A stretch of DNA of 62,000 nucleotides from Zygnema cylindricum (Eukaryota; Streptophyta; Zygnematophyceae; Zygnematales; Zygnemataceae). Both the position numbers and the translations under genes were made by a program. The DNA is taken from NCBI GenBank assembly GCA_037447655.1, contig JBBHKE010003238.1, positions 1 through 62,000 on the forward strand, written 5' to 3'. Below are positions 44,100 through 55,735 of this stretch, one piece after another. Under the pieces are notes generated by a model that was not told the DNA's origin, searched no databases, and saw only the letters and a list, made by a program, of their open reading frames with translations. Each line of letters begins with the position of its first letter. The stretch's first letter is position 1.

Positions 44100-45840
44100 C
44101 AATGGTTTTCAAAGGCAAAATTGGGGGCAGCGCAACCTCCTTCATAGTTGACTCCGGTGTGTTGGGGAATTTCATCAACGAGAAAACGGCAAAGATGTTG
44201 AAGCTTCCTCTCGTGGTTGTTCAAGACATCTAGTCGATTCAGTTGGCGAATGGCAGTTCTCTTCCAATCACCCATCGTAAACCACGTTAACGTGTCAGTT
44301 TGGGGAGTTTTCACTGGCACGAGATGCTCCACGTATTACCTCTCGGAGACCATGAGGTAATCATAGGGAAGCCATGGCTCCTGAAATGGAACCCAACAAT
44401 TGATTGGAGGACCAACAGTAAGAGAATGAAGAAAGGTGAAAATGAGTATGCAGGAAACACTAGGTGCAGCTGGTAAAGACGTGGAAGAGGGACCCCAACT
44501 TTCAGCTTTACAGCATAAGAGGACACGCAGAAAGAAAAACAATTACAATTGCTATCGTGCGACCTATGGAGGAGGTAAAGGAGAGGATCCCAAAAGAGTG
44601 GTCAAATAAAGATCCCTACTTTAACGCAAAAAGAGGTGACGTCAAAGAAGAGGCTTGCGTTGAGGCTCGGGAAGTCCTTGCAAAGCTTCTCGAGGAGTAT
44701 ATAGATGTTTTTCCCCCAAATCTCCCGAAAGGTTCGCCTCCGAAACGCGACGTGGACAACAAGATCGAGCTCGTTCCCGGAGTTGTACCCCGGGCCAACA
44801 GGATGTATAAAATGAGCTACACCGAGTTGGATGAGCTCACGAAGAAACTTTTCGAACAGGTAAGTGGTCGCAGCTATTGAGCTGAGCAAGTCACCGTATG
44901 GAGCCCCCGTCCTCTTTGTGACCAAAAAAGATGGGAGCCTATGTATGTGTGTGGATTACCGAGCGTTGAACAAGCTAACAGTCAAGAACGCGTACCCCCT
45001 CCCAAGGATAGATGAACTATCAGACCGGTTAACAGGTGCTCCATGCTTTTCTATTATTGACTTACACAGTAGATATCACCAGATTAGAGTTCCGGAAGGT
45101 GATCTAGAGAAGACCGCATTCAAGACTAGGTAAGGTCATTTCCAATTTCTAGTCATGCCATTTGGGTTGATTAATGCACCAGCTACCTTTATGCACTTAA
45201 TGAATTCCATCTTCAGGCAGCATCTGGGTGCGTTTGTACTAGTCTTGTTATACAACATCTTAGAGTTTGAGGACCATGTCCACATCTTAGAGTGAAACGC
45301 TACAGGACCATGTCATGCACTTGAAAGTCGTGTTACGGATCCTAAAGGAAAAAAGTTTATACGAAAAAATGAGTAAATGTGAGTTTTTGAATGAAAAAAT
45401 ATAGTTTTTAGGCCATGTGGTCAGTGAGAATCAATCGCAGTGGACCCCAACAAAACTAAGGCAATCAAAGAGTGGTCGCAACCCAAAAACGTTACGGAGC
45501 TCAAGAGCTTTCTAGGACTATGCTCCTACTACCGAAGATTCATGGAGGGTTTTGCAAAGGTTGCTTCAACCATCACGAAGCTGCTCAAGAATGATATGCC
45601 TTACGAGTGGAAGCAAGCGCAAATTCCAGCCTTTAACACGTTAAAGGAGCAGTTGGTTACCACCCCTCTATTAGCTTTCCCCGACCCACCTTTTCCTTAG
45701 AGAGTGATCATCGACGCCAGTGATAGAGCTATTAGAGCGATCCTTATGCACGACTATAGAAAAGGTCTTCAAAATATTGCCTACTACAGTCGGAAAACTG
45801 AAAGCAGCAGAACTCAACCAGGCAACTCATGAGAAGGAGA
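44100..45840 (+). pseudogene. Gypsy protease, reverse transcriptase and RNase H
   Basis: The protease keeps FIVDSGVLGNFI near 44140. RT runs from 44464 to about 45330: [55 protein letters not shown], and [15 protein letters not shown] after a stop. The catalytic YxDD box reads LLYN ([11 protein letters not shown]), so both catalytic Asp are lost. The connection/RNase H ([28 protein letters not shown]) lies at 45440-45840. It cannot be active. Confidence 0.88.
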
Positions 45841-46436
45841 CCATAACTATCATCAATGCGTTGGAGGTTTGGATGTGTTATATCTAGGGGAAGCAAGTCA
45901 CTGTTATCATTGACCACCATGCGCTACAGTATCTGCAAACGTAGCCAAAATTGTCAAAAAAGTTTGCAGCCAAAATTGTCCAAAAAGTAAGCCAGGTGGA
46001 TGACCTTCTTGCAGACCTTTAACCAGAGGTAACAATAGAGTACAAGCCAAGTAAGACAAACCCTACTAATGCTCTGTCAAGAAAGCCAGGCATCGTTGAA
46101 CCAACCAACGAATGGGCTTATACCGCAACCACCGTAGGATCGCAGCAATGGTGCCCCAAAGAAGTCAAAGTTGCAGCCACCACAAAACCGCAACGATAAT
46201 ACCATGGAGGCGAGTACTAAAGTGGGTGACAAAAATCACGACTCGAAATTCAACGCGGTGAAGAGTACGGTGGAAGTTGACGAGCAGTGGTTAAACTGAA
46301 TCAAAGCTGGTACGAGGAAGACGACATGATCAAGGACCTGGTCAGAAAAAAAATCCTAGTTAAGACTGCCAATTGTATGTGGCGGTACAAACCAAGTCAG
46401 ACAACCCGATAACACGTTCCAACAAATGAAAAGTTA

Positions 46437-47217
46437 TGGCATATGATCCTCGAAATGTGTCATGACGAACCCCTTATCAAACACTTAGGGAAAGACAAAA
46501 CAATTGCACGAATGGCAGAGGCGTACTACTCGCCCAACATGACCATAGATATTGCCAAGTACGTCATAACTTGTGACTCTTGTAATAGAAACAAATCATA
46601 TCTAGGTGATCAAAGACTTTTGCAACCGCTTCCGACACCATCCACTCATTGAGAGGCCATCTCAATGGATTTTATTGTCGCTGTTCAATTGACTCTAGAG
46701 GTCTACGATTCCATATTTTTCATCGTAGAATACCTTACAAAGATGGCCAACTTTTTGCCTACAAAGACCACACCTACAACTCCGGATATCGCAAAACTTT
46801 TCTTTTGGGAAGTGTTTCGCCACCATGGACTCCCAAAGAAGATCGTCAATGATAGGGAAAAGAAGTTTGTCAGCCACTTTTGGAAAAATATGTTCTCACA
46901 ATGTGGGACGCAATTAGCTATGTCCATTGCGTACCACCCTCAGACAGACGGTCAAACTGAAAGAGTGAATAGGTTTTTGGAAGAGGCCTTACACCCTTAT
47001 GTGTCACTACACCAAACAGACTGGGATAACCTTTTAACACCAATCCAAGTGGCGTACAACAGTGCAGTACACTCGTCTACTTATGTTACGCCCTTGTCAC
47101 TCAATGGAAAAAGTCCTATCTTTCCTAAAAATATGTTGGCTATCAAATGCCCAACACCCGCCGCAACAGACTTTGTCAGACAACTTCATACAAATTAGAA
47201 AAATGCAGCGAAGGCAC
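46437..47217 (+). pseudogene. Gypsy integrase
   Basis: The zinc-binding part (IKHLGKDKTIARM, CDSCNRNKS) is at 46443-46652. The core in 46665-47198 has MDFIVAV (first Asp), IVNDREKKFVS (second Asp) and HPQTDGQTERVNRFLE (Glu). This 177-aa stretch is the longest intact piece of the element. A stop separates the zinc part from the core. Confidence 0.88.
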
Positions 47218-48207
47218 TCCAATTGTGTGTCACCCATTGGACTACAAAATTCAGAAAGCCTCTAGGTAGATTTTGACTATCCCTTTTATTGCTAAGATCA
47301 CTGCTACCCAAGCAAGCAAATAGACAATCTGATTACACCCCTCTTTAGTTTGGACTTCGCTGAGTCCGTAGCAAAAAGAATCACTAAAAACGGTGAACCA
47401 GTCGATTAATTATCAAGTGGTAAAGATGCCAATATTTATATAAGCTCATTGGGAGAGAGGCGGCTACTTCCTCAATCCTCTAAGTCCTAAACCCCTCTCA
47501 CAACCCCCATCTACTAATGTACGAATCAATCAAGAAACTATAAAATATAGACAGGTACCATGGCCGATGTACTTTTTGTACAGCCTGTGTACGACAGGGC
47601 CATGGAGTGGATGCTTGTCTTTTTAGACTTGTTGTCATGCTTTCCGGGATTCCTGCTCTCCAATCCTATCGTGCCTTGTGGCTCTAGGTCATGTCACGCC
47701 CAATAACAACCAAAGCAGCTATTCTCTAATCTCAACAATGATACGTGCCGTCAGATCTAGACCGGTAATTCATATTAGCCATTGAAAACAAATGTCCGAT
47801 ACATTTGTTTCGTGTAGGTTCTAGTTCGCACTATATTACAACTAGTCTCTATGCTGGCTATTTATAATTCGGTTAATCAAATTTATGTTCCTTAGCACTG
47901 CTTAAGTAGAAGTTAAACCCTATGTAATCTAACAAACTTCTACGACATACCGGTTAGAGCTGAAGGCTACGCCTCGCCCTACCGGTAGAGGGTTCGAGTC
48001 CTGCCGGACTCAACCTTTTGTTAAGTGTGACTTATGTCACTCTACAGTCTTGCCTCTGTAGCTAAGGCAACCATGGCTCCACTACTCTCTCTCACCTTCA
48101 TTGACTACAACAAGTATGGGGGCTAGAGAGAGAAGGTGGAGGCAGACTGCATGTGCTTTAATCTATTCAGAACTAGGAAATACCCTATAAATCTACTGAT
48201 TTCAACA
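47218..48207 (-). repeat. 3' LTR of copia element B
   Basis: The minus strand starts TGTTGAAATCAGTAGATTTA directly after the polypurine tract. It ends near CACAATTGGA inside gypsy sequence. About 990 bp, homologous over its length to the solo LTR at 20914-21911. It contains GTACTTTTTGTACAG (47569-47583) and an antisense tRNA-like module. Confidence 0.8.
47940..48012 (+). other. tRNA-like module in the copia LTR, antisense to the element
   Basis: ACATACCGGTTAGAGCTGAAGG (A-box-like) and GGTTCGAGTCC (a perfect B-box match) are about 40 nt apart, ending GCCGGACTCAACC. It is homologous to the module in the solo LTR at 21.1 kb. Confidence 0.6.
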
Positions 48208-48226
48208 CTCCCCTTATTTTCTAGTC
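48208..48226 (-). other. Polypurine tract of copia element B
   Basis: The minus strand reads CTAGAAAATAAGGGGAG, then the LTR TGTTG. The same tract precedes the LTRs at 51591 and 56749. Confidence 0.75.
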
Positions 48227-50415
48227 TAATATAATTTTTCTTTTAATCCACACTTTTCTCTACAATATTTTAACTTGGGAGATGGCACAGGTTTGGTCAT
48301 CATATCAGCCACCATTTCCCCATCACCTCTATTCACAAGATTCACAATTTTGATTTCAACCTTCTCTCTTACAAAACTTAATCTTATGTCCAAATGTTTG
48401 GCCTTAAAATGATGTTTTGGATTGGCATAAATTGCAATGGCAGCCTGGTTATCACAGAAAACGGCATGCACTCACTCATTCATATAACCCGGTTCTTGCA
48501 ATAAAGACTTAACCCACAACTGCTCTTTACAGCTGAACAACAGGCCAAGTACTTAACCTCAATATTGGACTTAGCAACCACCTTTTAATGTTTGCTACTC
48601 CAACTGCAAGCACCTTACCCCACATACAATACATATCTAGACGTACATCGTCACATAGGTGCATCCCCATATACGGCATCACTCCAAGTAGTGATGTCAG
48701 TATGCTCCCCTCCCACATGCAACCATAAATCCTTGTTTCCCACTAGATATCTCATGACTCTCTTGGCTGCCTTCCTATCTCTCTTCCTAGGATCATTTAG
48801 ACTCGTACTAAGGACTCTTAATACTGCCGCTATGTCCGGCCTAGTAGAATTCATAAAGTAGATCAATTTTCCTTCAACTTTTCTGTAAGGAATAGACTTC
48901 ATAAACTATCTCTCTTCTGGACTCATCTAATCATCTAAGATTATCACTCCTCCTTCTACACTCCCATCACTTATTTTATTCAAATCCATGGGAGTGGTAC
49001 ATTTGTTTGCCTTTTCCATCTGGAATTTCTCAAAGATATTCCCTATAGCGTCTTTTTGAGTAAGTCTAATAATCTTCTTCCCCCTATCTCTCTACATTTG
49101 AATTCCCATAATGTATCTTGCCTCCCCTAAATCATTCATGTCAAACCTACTTCTTAGATCTTTCTTCAATTTATTAAACTTTTCCATAAACTTACTTAAC
49201 AGTTGCAAATCATCCACATAAATTGCAATGAAAATAACACCATTATAATCCTCAAACATATAAATAGAATGGTGAGAATTGATCCGGATACATCCCAGAC
49301 CAATGAGAAACTCATCTACTTTCTTATTCTATTGTCTGGGAGCCTGCTTCAATCTATACAAGGACTTTATGAGTCGGCAGACTTTACTCTCATCTCTTTC
49401 CTCTACAAACCCCTATGGTTGCCGCATGAAGATTTCTTCCTCAAGCTCACCGTTGAGGAAGGTGGTCTTAATATCCATCTGATGTATTTCTATGTCTTCC
49501 TTTGCTGCTAGACTCAAGAGAATCCTTACTCATGGGAACCAAACAAATGGAGCAAAAGTCTCCTCATAATCTATCCCCACATTTTGGGTGAACCCCATTG
49601 GTACCACCCAAGCTTTAAATCTCTCAATGGTATTATCTGGGTTCAATTTTAGTTTAAACACCCACTTGCACCCAATCGGTTTTTTGTCCAGAGGACAGTT
49701 CACTAGCTCCCAAGTATTTTCTTCCATGATGGAGGCCATCTCATCATTTATGGATGTAACCCATTTGTCTTTCTTCAGAATGTTCATTGCCTCCGAATAT
49801 GACTAAGGCTCATCAGGGTGAGACAGCTTAGTTACCTTGTGAGCAGCCTGTTTTTCTTGTAGTCACTTGCTGCTTCTTCGTCCTCCCTCAAAATCGTAAG
49901 CTAGAATTGAGGGAAGTCTCGGGTTCCTCTTCACTATCTCATCAACTCCCCTATCCATAGAAGCTGGTTCCTACTCCTCCTTTGTCTCTTCAGAGTGTAT
50001 AGGGATATGGAGAGATTCTATTATTTCTCCCCTATCTAGCATCTTCCGTGAATGTGCAATCACTTTTTCACTCTTGTCCATTTCGGGAGAATCTGAGTCC
50101 TCCTCACTCTCAGACTCAAAACTGATTCTTATTTTATTGGTATAGGGATCAAATGACTTCCCTTCATCCATAAAAACTAAGTGTTTTACCATGATGATAT
50201 CTTGTTTTGCTAAGTCAATAACTCTATATCCTTTGACATCCTTATCATATCCCACAAAATATCTAGATTTTCTTTTAGCATCTAGTTTCCAATTTTTCTT
50301 ATCGACATCAAGATTGTAAAATTACCTACCGAATACTTTCAGGTGAGAGACATCTAGTTTTGTTCCAACCCATCTCTCATCCGGTGTCATCCCTTTCATT
50401 GTTGAGGTAAGAACT
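48226..50415 (-). pseudogene. Copia element B: integrase C-terminus, RT, RNase H
   Basis: From high to low coordinates: the integrase C-terminus (TPDERWVGTKLDVSHLKVFG, 50322-50410) and VGYDKDVKGYRVIDLAKQD (50000-50255). Next is the RT start (IGCKWVFKLKLNPDNTIERF, 49600-49690) with a frameshifted RT body at 48950-49500. RNase H follows (STRPDIAAVLRVLS, 48651-48902; HAVFCDNQAAIAIYANPKHH, 48226-48471). It continues the integrase at 54571-54990; the two halves are separated by the gag-only element at 50416-54570. Confidence 0.85.
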
Positions 50416-51591
50416 TGAAACTCTGTGTGCTCCATTGCCCACAGAAATCGCAGATCCAAAAGAAGCTTATCTAGATAGTGCCGACTCCAAGTTGATATAA
50501 ACCCAAATGGCTGACCCCTTGCCAATTTGAGACCCATTATAGCTTCACCCTTGTGAAATAAGACTTTCTATGTGCTCAGTTCCACCACAGAATGCAAAGT
50601 TAGAATATGAGTTTTGGACACATTCACCCACTTTGACTTTCCCTTAGAAATGCAGCCACCGTGGCAGGCAAAAATCTGACCGACTACAACCCTGTGTAGC
50701 CTGGATCTCCCCTAAGTCTGCAGCAAAAAGAATCACTTAAAATGGTCAGGTAAATTGATAGTTATGAATGGTCAAATATGACCTTTTGTACAGAAGCTCT
50801 CTAGGAGAAAGGCTTCTACCTACTAAATTTTCTAAGTCATATTCCCTCTCTAAAACTCTATCTTGATGTAGGGCACCAATTAAATTACTGTGTCGTACAT
50901 AAAAGTACAGGTGCCGATGTACTTTCTGTACGGCCATCGTACAACATGGCCAAAATGTCGACACGTGTCAAATCGAGATTTGTTCCCGTAATCTTCGGAG
51001 TTGCCGCAATCCAATGTCATCACGCCACTTGTCACCTGACTTGGCGATGACCGAAAAACGCCAAAAGTACCTCTTTCGTGATCGCGACGCCTATCGTGGC
51101 CGTCTGATCAAAATCGGCTATAAATCTAAGCGTTGAAATTAGACGCGCGGTATTTGTTTCGCGGTCGAAACAAATGCACGATAACCATTTCATAAAATAC
51201 ATTGAAACCGTACTCCCTACTATCTAAAACTGTCTCTGTGCACTACATAATCATTCCTCGTTTAACGAATTAGTCTACACGTGATTATATATATTTATCA
51301 ATCCTCATATACCCTAGCACTAGTCCTAGACCTAATGGACAAAGCGAACGGCTACTTTGACGAACCATAGGTACCAGATCAATTCCTTGGTCCGTCAATA
51401 ATTTTAGTAAACCTATCAGTTTTCTGCTACCTGTCTCTCTATAAAGCTTTAGGCAGCCATGGCTTTATCTCCCTACCCACCCTTCAGTGACCACAACAAG
51501 TGTGGGGGCTTGGAGAAGGGAGTTAGAGGCAGAGTGCCCTCTACCTTTTTCTTATAATAATACAGACCTAGAAAATACTCAAATATCAACA
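50416..51591 (-). repeat. 3' LTR of gag-only element 2
   Basis: On the minus strand it starts TGTTGATATTTGAG and ends GAGTTTCA. It carries inverted GTAC cores (GTACTTTCTGTACGG, 50919-50933), a CACGTG box near 50960 and a TATATATAAT sequence near 51290. Confidence 0.88.
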
Positions 51592-52028
51592 CTCCCCTTA
51601 TTTTCTAGTATGTTTTCATTTTGACTCCCTCACACAAATAAACAAACACTCTCTCCCTCTTTCTCTTTTTATTTCTTTTCCTTTTCTTTTCATAAAACTT
51701 TAAGAAATTACTCTCGCATTTGAAACAGTGCTTTAGATGAACCAAAATAATAATTACATCACACATTTTATTTAGCATCTCACTTTTCATAAATTCGAGC
51801 AAAAAATTTATCCACCTCATCTCTTTTCCATCCACACCAAACCCAATTTCCCTCTTGCAATTCACACAGCCAATCCCATCTCCAATCTGCAACATACACC
51901 CAGATGCTTATCCTTTTACAGGCACACCTTCTTAAATACCATCACTTCCTTTAGTGATGTCTAACCCATTACCCCCAAAAAATGAACTTTCCTCACTCTC
52001 TCCCATGGAATTTTTCCCACTCTCACTT

Positions 52029-53417
52029 TCAAAAGTTTATTCCCAATAAATAGTTCTCCTCCCCTATACTTTTCATTAAATATTCCTCTTCTCCCCTATC
52101 CTTTAGAACCCCTTCTAGTTTCACTTCTCCCCTTTCCTCGGAATCCGTTGAAGTCTCCTTTTCCGACCAGTTTTGTGTTTCCAAAATATCTATGAAACTA
52201 TCCTCAATATTTTGAACTCCCTCAAGTTTCTCCTCTCTCTTTACTTCCCTTATACCTCCAAAAGCACATTGTTGCTTACGTGGAATTTCTGTGTGCTTTT
52301 CTCTCTTTCCCATACTATAGATGCGAAGAAGCTCCAACATATCTTCATGCTCTTTCTCCTCTTCCCCTTCTTCCTCCTCATCCACATTCCAACTTCTAAG
52401 TTCTTCTAAACAAGGGCATTCCTCTATATAATGACTTGGTTCCCTACAAAAGAAGCAAACCCTTTTTTTCCAAGCTCTCGTTTCTTTTCCTCTCCCTCTC
52501 TTTCTACCAAAGTTCCGATAAGGTTTACCTTTGTCTTTCTTCCTCTCATCACGCTTCCGCTCTTCACCGTCGTTCCTCTCATCACGCTTCCGGCAATCAC
52601 CACCAGCTATAAATGCATTCACTGTGTCACTTCCCCTACGAAGCTCCAAAAAGCTTTCCCTCACAATAATTATCCCCATGGTAAAGCTCCAAGTCCATGA
52701 GGAGCCATTCATTGCCTGCATACGACAAATGATGTTTTCGTACTCATCGGGGAGTTTCATGAGTAGTGTATTAATCTTCCTCTCCTCAGATTCTACATAT
52801 CCCGCACAACCTAGCTCAACATATAGCGCAGCAATATCATTGCAAAACTCTATCATGCTACCGCCATTATAAACATAGGCATCTATTTCTTGTTTTTCTA
52901 ATTGCTGCCTCTGAATAGTTTCACTCTTCTAAATCTGACTTAGTGCTTCCCATATCTTTGAAGACTTCGTTAAATTTATAAGAGTGATAGCTATGGACTT
53001 AGACACGTTTCTGGGTATGAGATGCTTTGCTATAGTGTTTTTGTATTCCCATATTTTTCTGTCATTTTTTTCAATTTTAATCCCTACAAGTGGTACCATA
53101 GCTGAGAGCCTAGCTCCCCTCACCATAGGTGTCCTTTTTCCTTTCTCCCCTTTTCCCCCTTCCATGGCAATGATTTTCCCTTCACCTTCCGTTGCATCTG
53201 AAATCCGGTTAGTTTTTTGGGAAGCCCTAGATGAATCTCCGTAGTGAGCTCCTCCAAAACCCGGTGGCGGACACCTCACTTGTCCCGAAACAATTCCCCA
53301 TAAGTGCTTTTCGAAAAGGGATCCCTCCATCATAAACTCCCAATAAGTAAAGTGTGTTGCATCAAACATAGGCACCCTAGATGGTGGGCCCATAACCTGA
53401 AACCTTGTGTGCTCCAT
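52029..53417 (-). CDS. Gag of gag-only element 2, one in-frame stop
   Basis: A capsid/nucleocapsid protein of a non-autonomous copia-type element, 462 codons if one TAG (52929-52931) is ignored. It starts MEHTRFQVMGPPSRVPMF; the first seven codons lie in the LTR and the next ones in the primer-binding site. The N-terminal THFTYWEFMMEG block matches the copia gag start. A Pro-rich PPPGFGG follows. The C-terminal part has a basic, Arg/Lys-rich linker, then a zinc knuckle (CFFCREPSHYIEEC) and an acidic tail. After Gag only about 440 bp of AT-rich sequence separate it from the 3' LTR. Apart from the single TAG the frame is clean, which fits a young insertion. Confidence 0.78.
53382..53397 (-). 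other. Primer-binding site, half-tRNA(iMet) type, 16 nt
   Basis: The minus strand reads GGTTATGGGCCCACCA, matching 16 bases of the complement of the initiator tRNA-Met anticodon stem-loop. It directly follows the LTR end TTTCA and is the longest match in the window. Confidence 0.82.
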
Positions 53418-54570
53418 TGCCCACGGAAATCGCAGATCCAAAAGAAGCTTATCTAGATAGTGCCGACTCCAAGTTGATATAAACCCAAATGACTGACCCC
53501 TTGCCAATTTGATACCACTTATAGCTTCACCTTTGTGAAATAAGACTTTCTGTGTGCCCAGTTCCACCGAATGCAAAGTTAGAATATGAGTTTTGGACAC
53601 ATTCACCCACTTTGACTTTCCCTTAGAAATTCAGCCTCACTGCAGGAAAAACGCTAACGACTACACCCATGTGTATCCTAGACTCCCTAAGTCCGCAGCA
53701 AAAAAAATCATTGAAAATGGTGAAGTAAATTGATAGTTATGAATGGTCAAAGATGACCTTTTGTACAAGAGCTTTCTCGGAGAGAGGCTGCTACCTACTA
53801 AATTTTCTAAGTCCTATTCCCTCTCTAAAACTCTATCTTGATGTAGGGCACCAATTAAATTACTGTGTCATACATAAAAGTACAGGTGCCGATGTACTTT
53901 TTGTACGCCCATCGTACAACATGGCCAAAATGTCGACACGTGTCAAATCGCAATTTGTTCCCGTAATCTTCGGAGTTGCCGCAATCCAATGTCATCACGC
54001 CACGTTTCACCTGACGTGGCGATGACTGAAAAACGCCAAAAGTACCTCTTTCGTGATCGCGGCGCCTATCGTGGCCGTCTGATCAAAACCGGCTATAAAT
54101 CTAGGCGTTGAAATTAGACGCGCGGTATTTGTTTCGCGGTCGAAACAAATGCACGATATCCGTTTCATAAAATACATTGAAACCGTACTCCATACTATTT
54201 AAAACTTTCTCCATGCACTACAGAATCATTCCTCGTTTAACGAATTAGTCTACACGTGACTATATATATATTTATCAATCCTCATATACCCTAGCACTGG
54301 TCCTACACCTAATGGACAAAGGGAACGGCTACTTTGACGAACCATAGGTACCAAGATCAATTCCTGGGTCTGTCAATAATTTTAGTAAACCTATCAGTTT
54401 TTCTGCTACCTGTCTCTCTATAAAGCTTTAGGCAGCCATGGCTTTATCTCCCTACCCAGCCTTCAATGACTACAACAAGTGTGGGGGCTTGGAGAAGGGA
54501 GTTTAAGGCAGACTGCCCTCTACCCTTTTTTTATAATAATACAGACCTAGAAAATTCTCAAATATCAACA
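53398..54570 (-). repeat. 5' LTR of gag-only element 2
   Basis: The near-identical partner of 50416-51591. It contains the gag ATG (53417-53415), 20 bases before its end. It carries GTACTTTTTGTACGC at 53894-53908. Confidence 0.88.
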
Positions 54571-55735
54571 AGTCTCTATACTGAATGTAGTTAGCAGAGT
54601 TCATGGCCTTTACCCAAAATCATTTTCCTACTTTGTTGTCTGCCAACAAACTATATCCACTATGTCCTAGAGTCCGGTTCAGCCTCTAAGCTACCGTATT
54701 TTGTTCTCGATTATACGGTACAATTTTCTGATGTTGAACTCCCTCATCCCTGAAGTATTCCTCAAATTGGTTAGAGGTATATTCTCCTCCATTATCACTC
54801 CTTATCCTTTTAATTGGGGTTTCGTGCAACTTCTCACTCTAGGCTTTATACTTTTTGAAGTAAGTTGGTGCCTCTAACTTTTTTTTCGCAAGTAGACTCT
54901 AGAGTATCTTGACAAGTCATTGGTGATTGTCATCATATACTTGTTTCCCTTGATCGAAGGTACTTTTGCCGATCCTTAGATATTCGTGTGACCAAATATA
55001 GTACTTTCTCACCTCTATATGTGGCAGTGTTGGGAAAGGGGAGTCTATGAGCCTTTCCTTAGGCACACCCACTACAATCATCCATTATTACATTCTCACC
55101 AAATTGAATCCCTTCTACTACCCCAAGCTTCTTCATTTCCCTCAGCCTATCAAAATACACATGCTGTAACGGCTTATGCCACATCATCATAATTGGGACA
55201 CCAACATAGTAAGGATTGTTCTTTTTTTACTCATGTTAAGCCTAAACATTCCTTTGCTACCCTTATCTGCTGTGAAGTAGACTCTATCCCCATACTTAGC
55301 TGTAAAGACTCCTTTTCTAGTGAAGGTATCAAATTCTTTATCATCTAATATAGACGTAGAAACAAGATTTGTGCTCAGTTGAGGAATGTAGAGTACATCT
55401 GAGAAGGTGAGTATAGATGTCTTACCTTTTACTAAGACTTTCAAATCTACCGAGCCCACTAGATTTGTGGTAACTACTCTCCCATCCCCATACTCTATCT
55501 CTACAGTTGGGAGCTTTCTTAGCTTGTGAAGAGTTGTTTATCACGACACATATGCATGGATGTACCTGAGTAGATGATCCAACCTTCCTATGGGACTTCC
55601 CGAATGGCTCAAAGGGCACACTTTTGTTTTCGAGAGATCTCCTTCTCCTCTTAGTTCTCGTCAAGAAAAATCTCCCCATCCTCCTTCTAACTCTAAGACC
55701 ACCATAAGACCTCAAAGTAAGCAGCTTACACAAAG
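54571..55735 (-). pseudogene. Copia element B: zinc region, protease, pre-integrase, integrase start
   Basis: After the 5' LTR, most of gag is deleted. The minus strand then carries an acidic linker and SRKQKC, a protease relic (GWIIYSGTSMHMC, catalytic Asp lost), GSVDLKVLVKGKTSILTFSD and KGSKGMFRLNMS (55187-55459). A pre-integrase relic and the integrase core (NGGEYTS near 54780, FWVKAMNSANYIQ near 54600) follow. Stops are frequent. Confidence 0.8.

Larger units (their letters stand above)
43135..47217 (+). mobile_element. Ty3/gypsy element, decayed, truncated at 3' side
   Basis: Gag, zinc knuckle, protease, RT, RNase H and integrase lie in gypsy order on the plus strand, with at least ten stops or shifts. 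It is cut at about 47217 by the end of a minus-strand copia LTR, within sequence following the integrase core. Neither LTR is recognisable. Confidence 0.85.
50416..54570 (-). mobile_element. Gag-only LTR element 2 (TR-GAG-like), nested in copia B
   Basis: LTRs of about 1.17 kb (50416-51591 and 53398-54570) flank 1.8 kb that encode only Gag. On the minus strand a half-tRNA primer-binding site follows the 5' LTR and the polypurine tract CTAGAAAATAAGGGGAG precedes the 3' LTR. It interrupts copia B integrase between ANYIQYR and TSTMKG. The flanking five-mers (AGACT and AGTTC on the minus strand) no longer match. No protease, integrase or RT is present. Confidence 0.85.
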
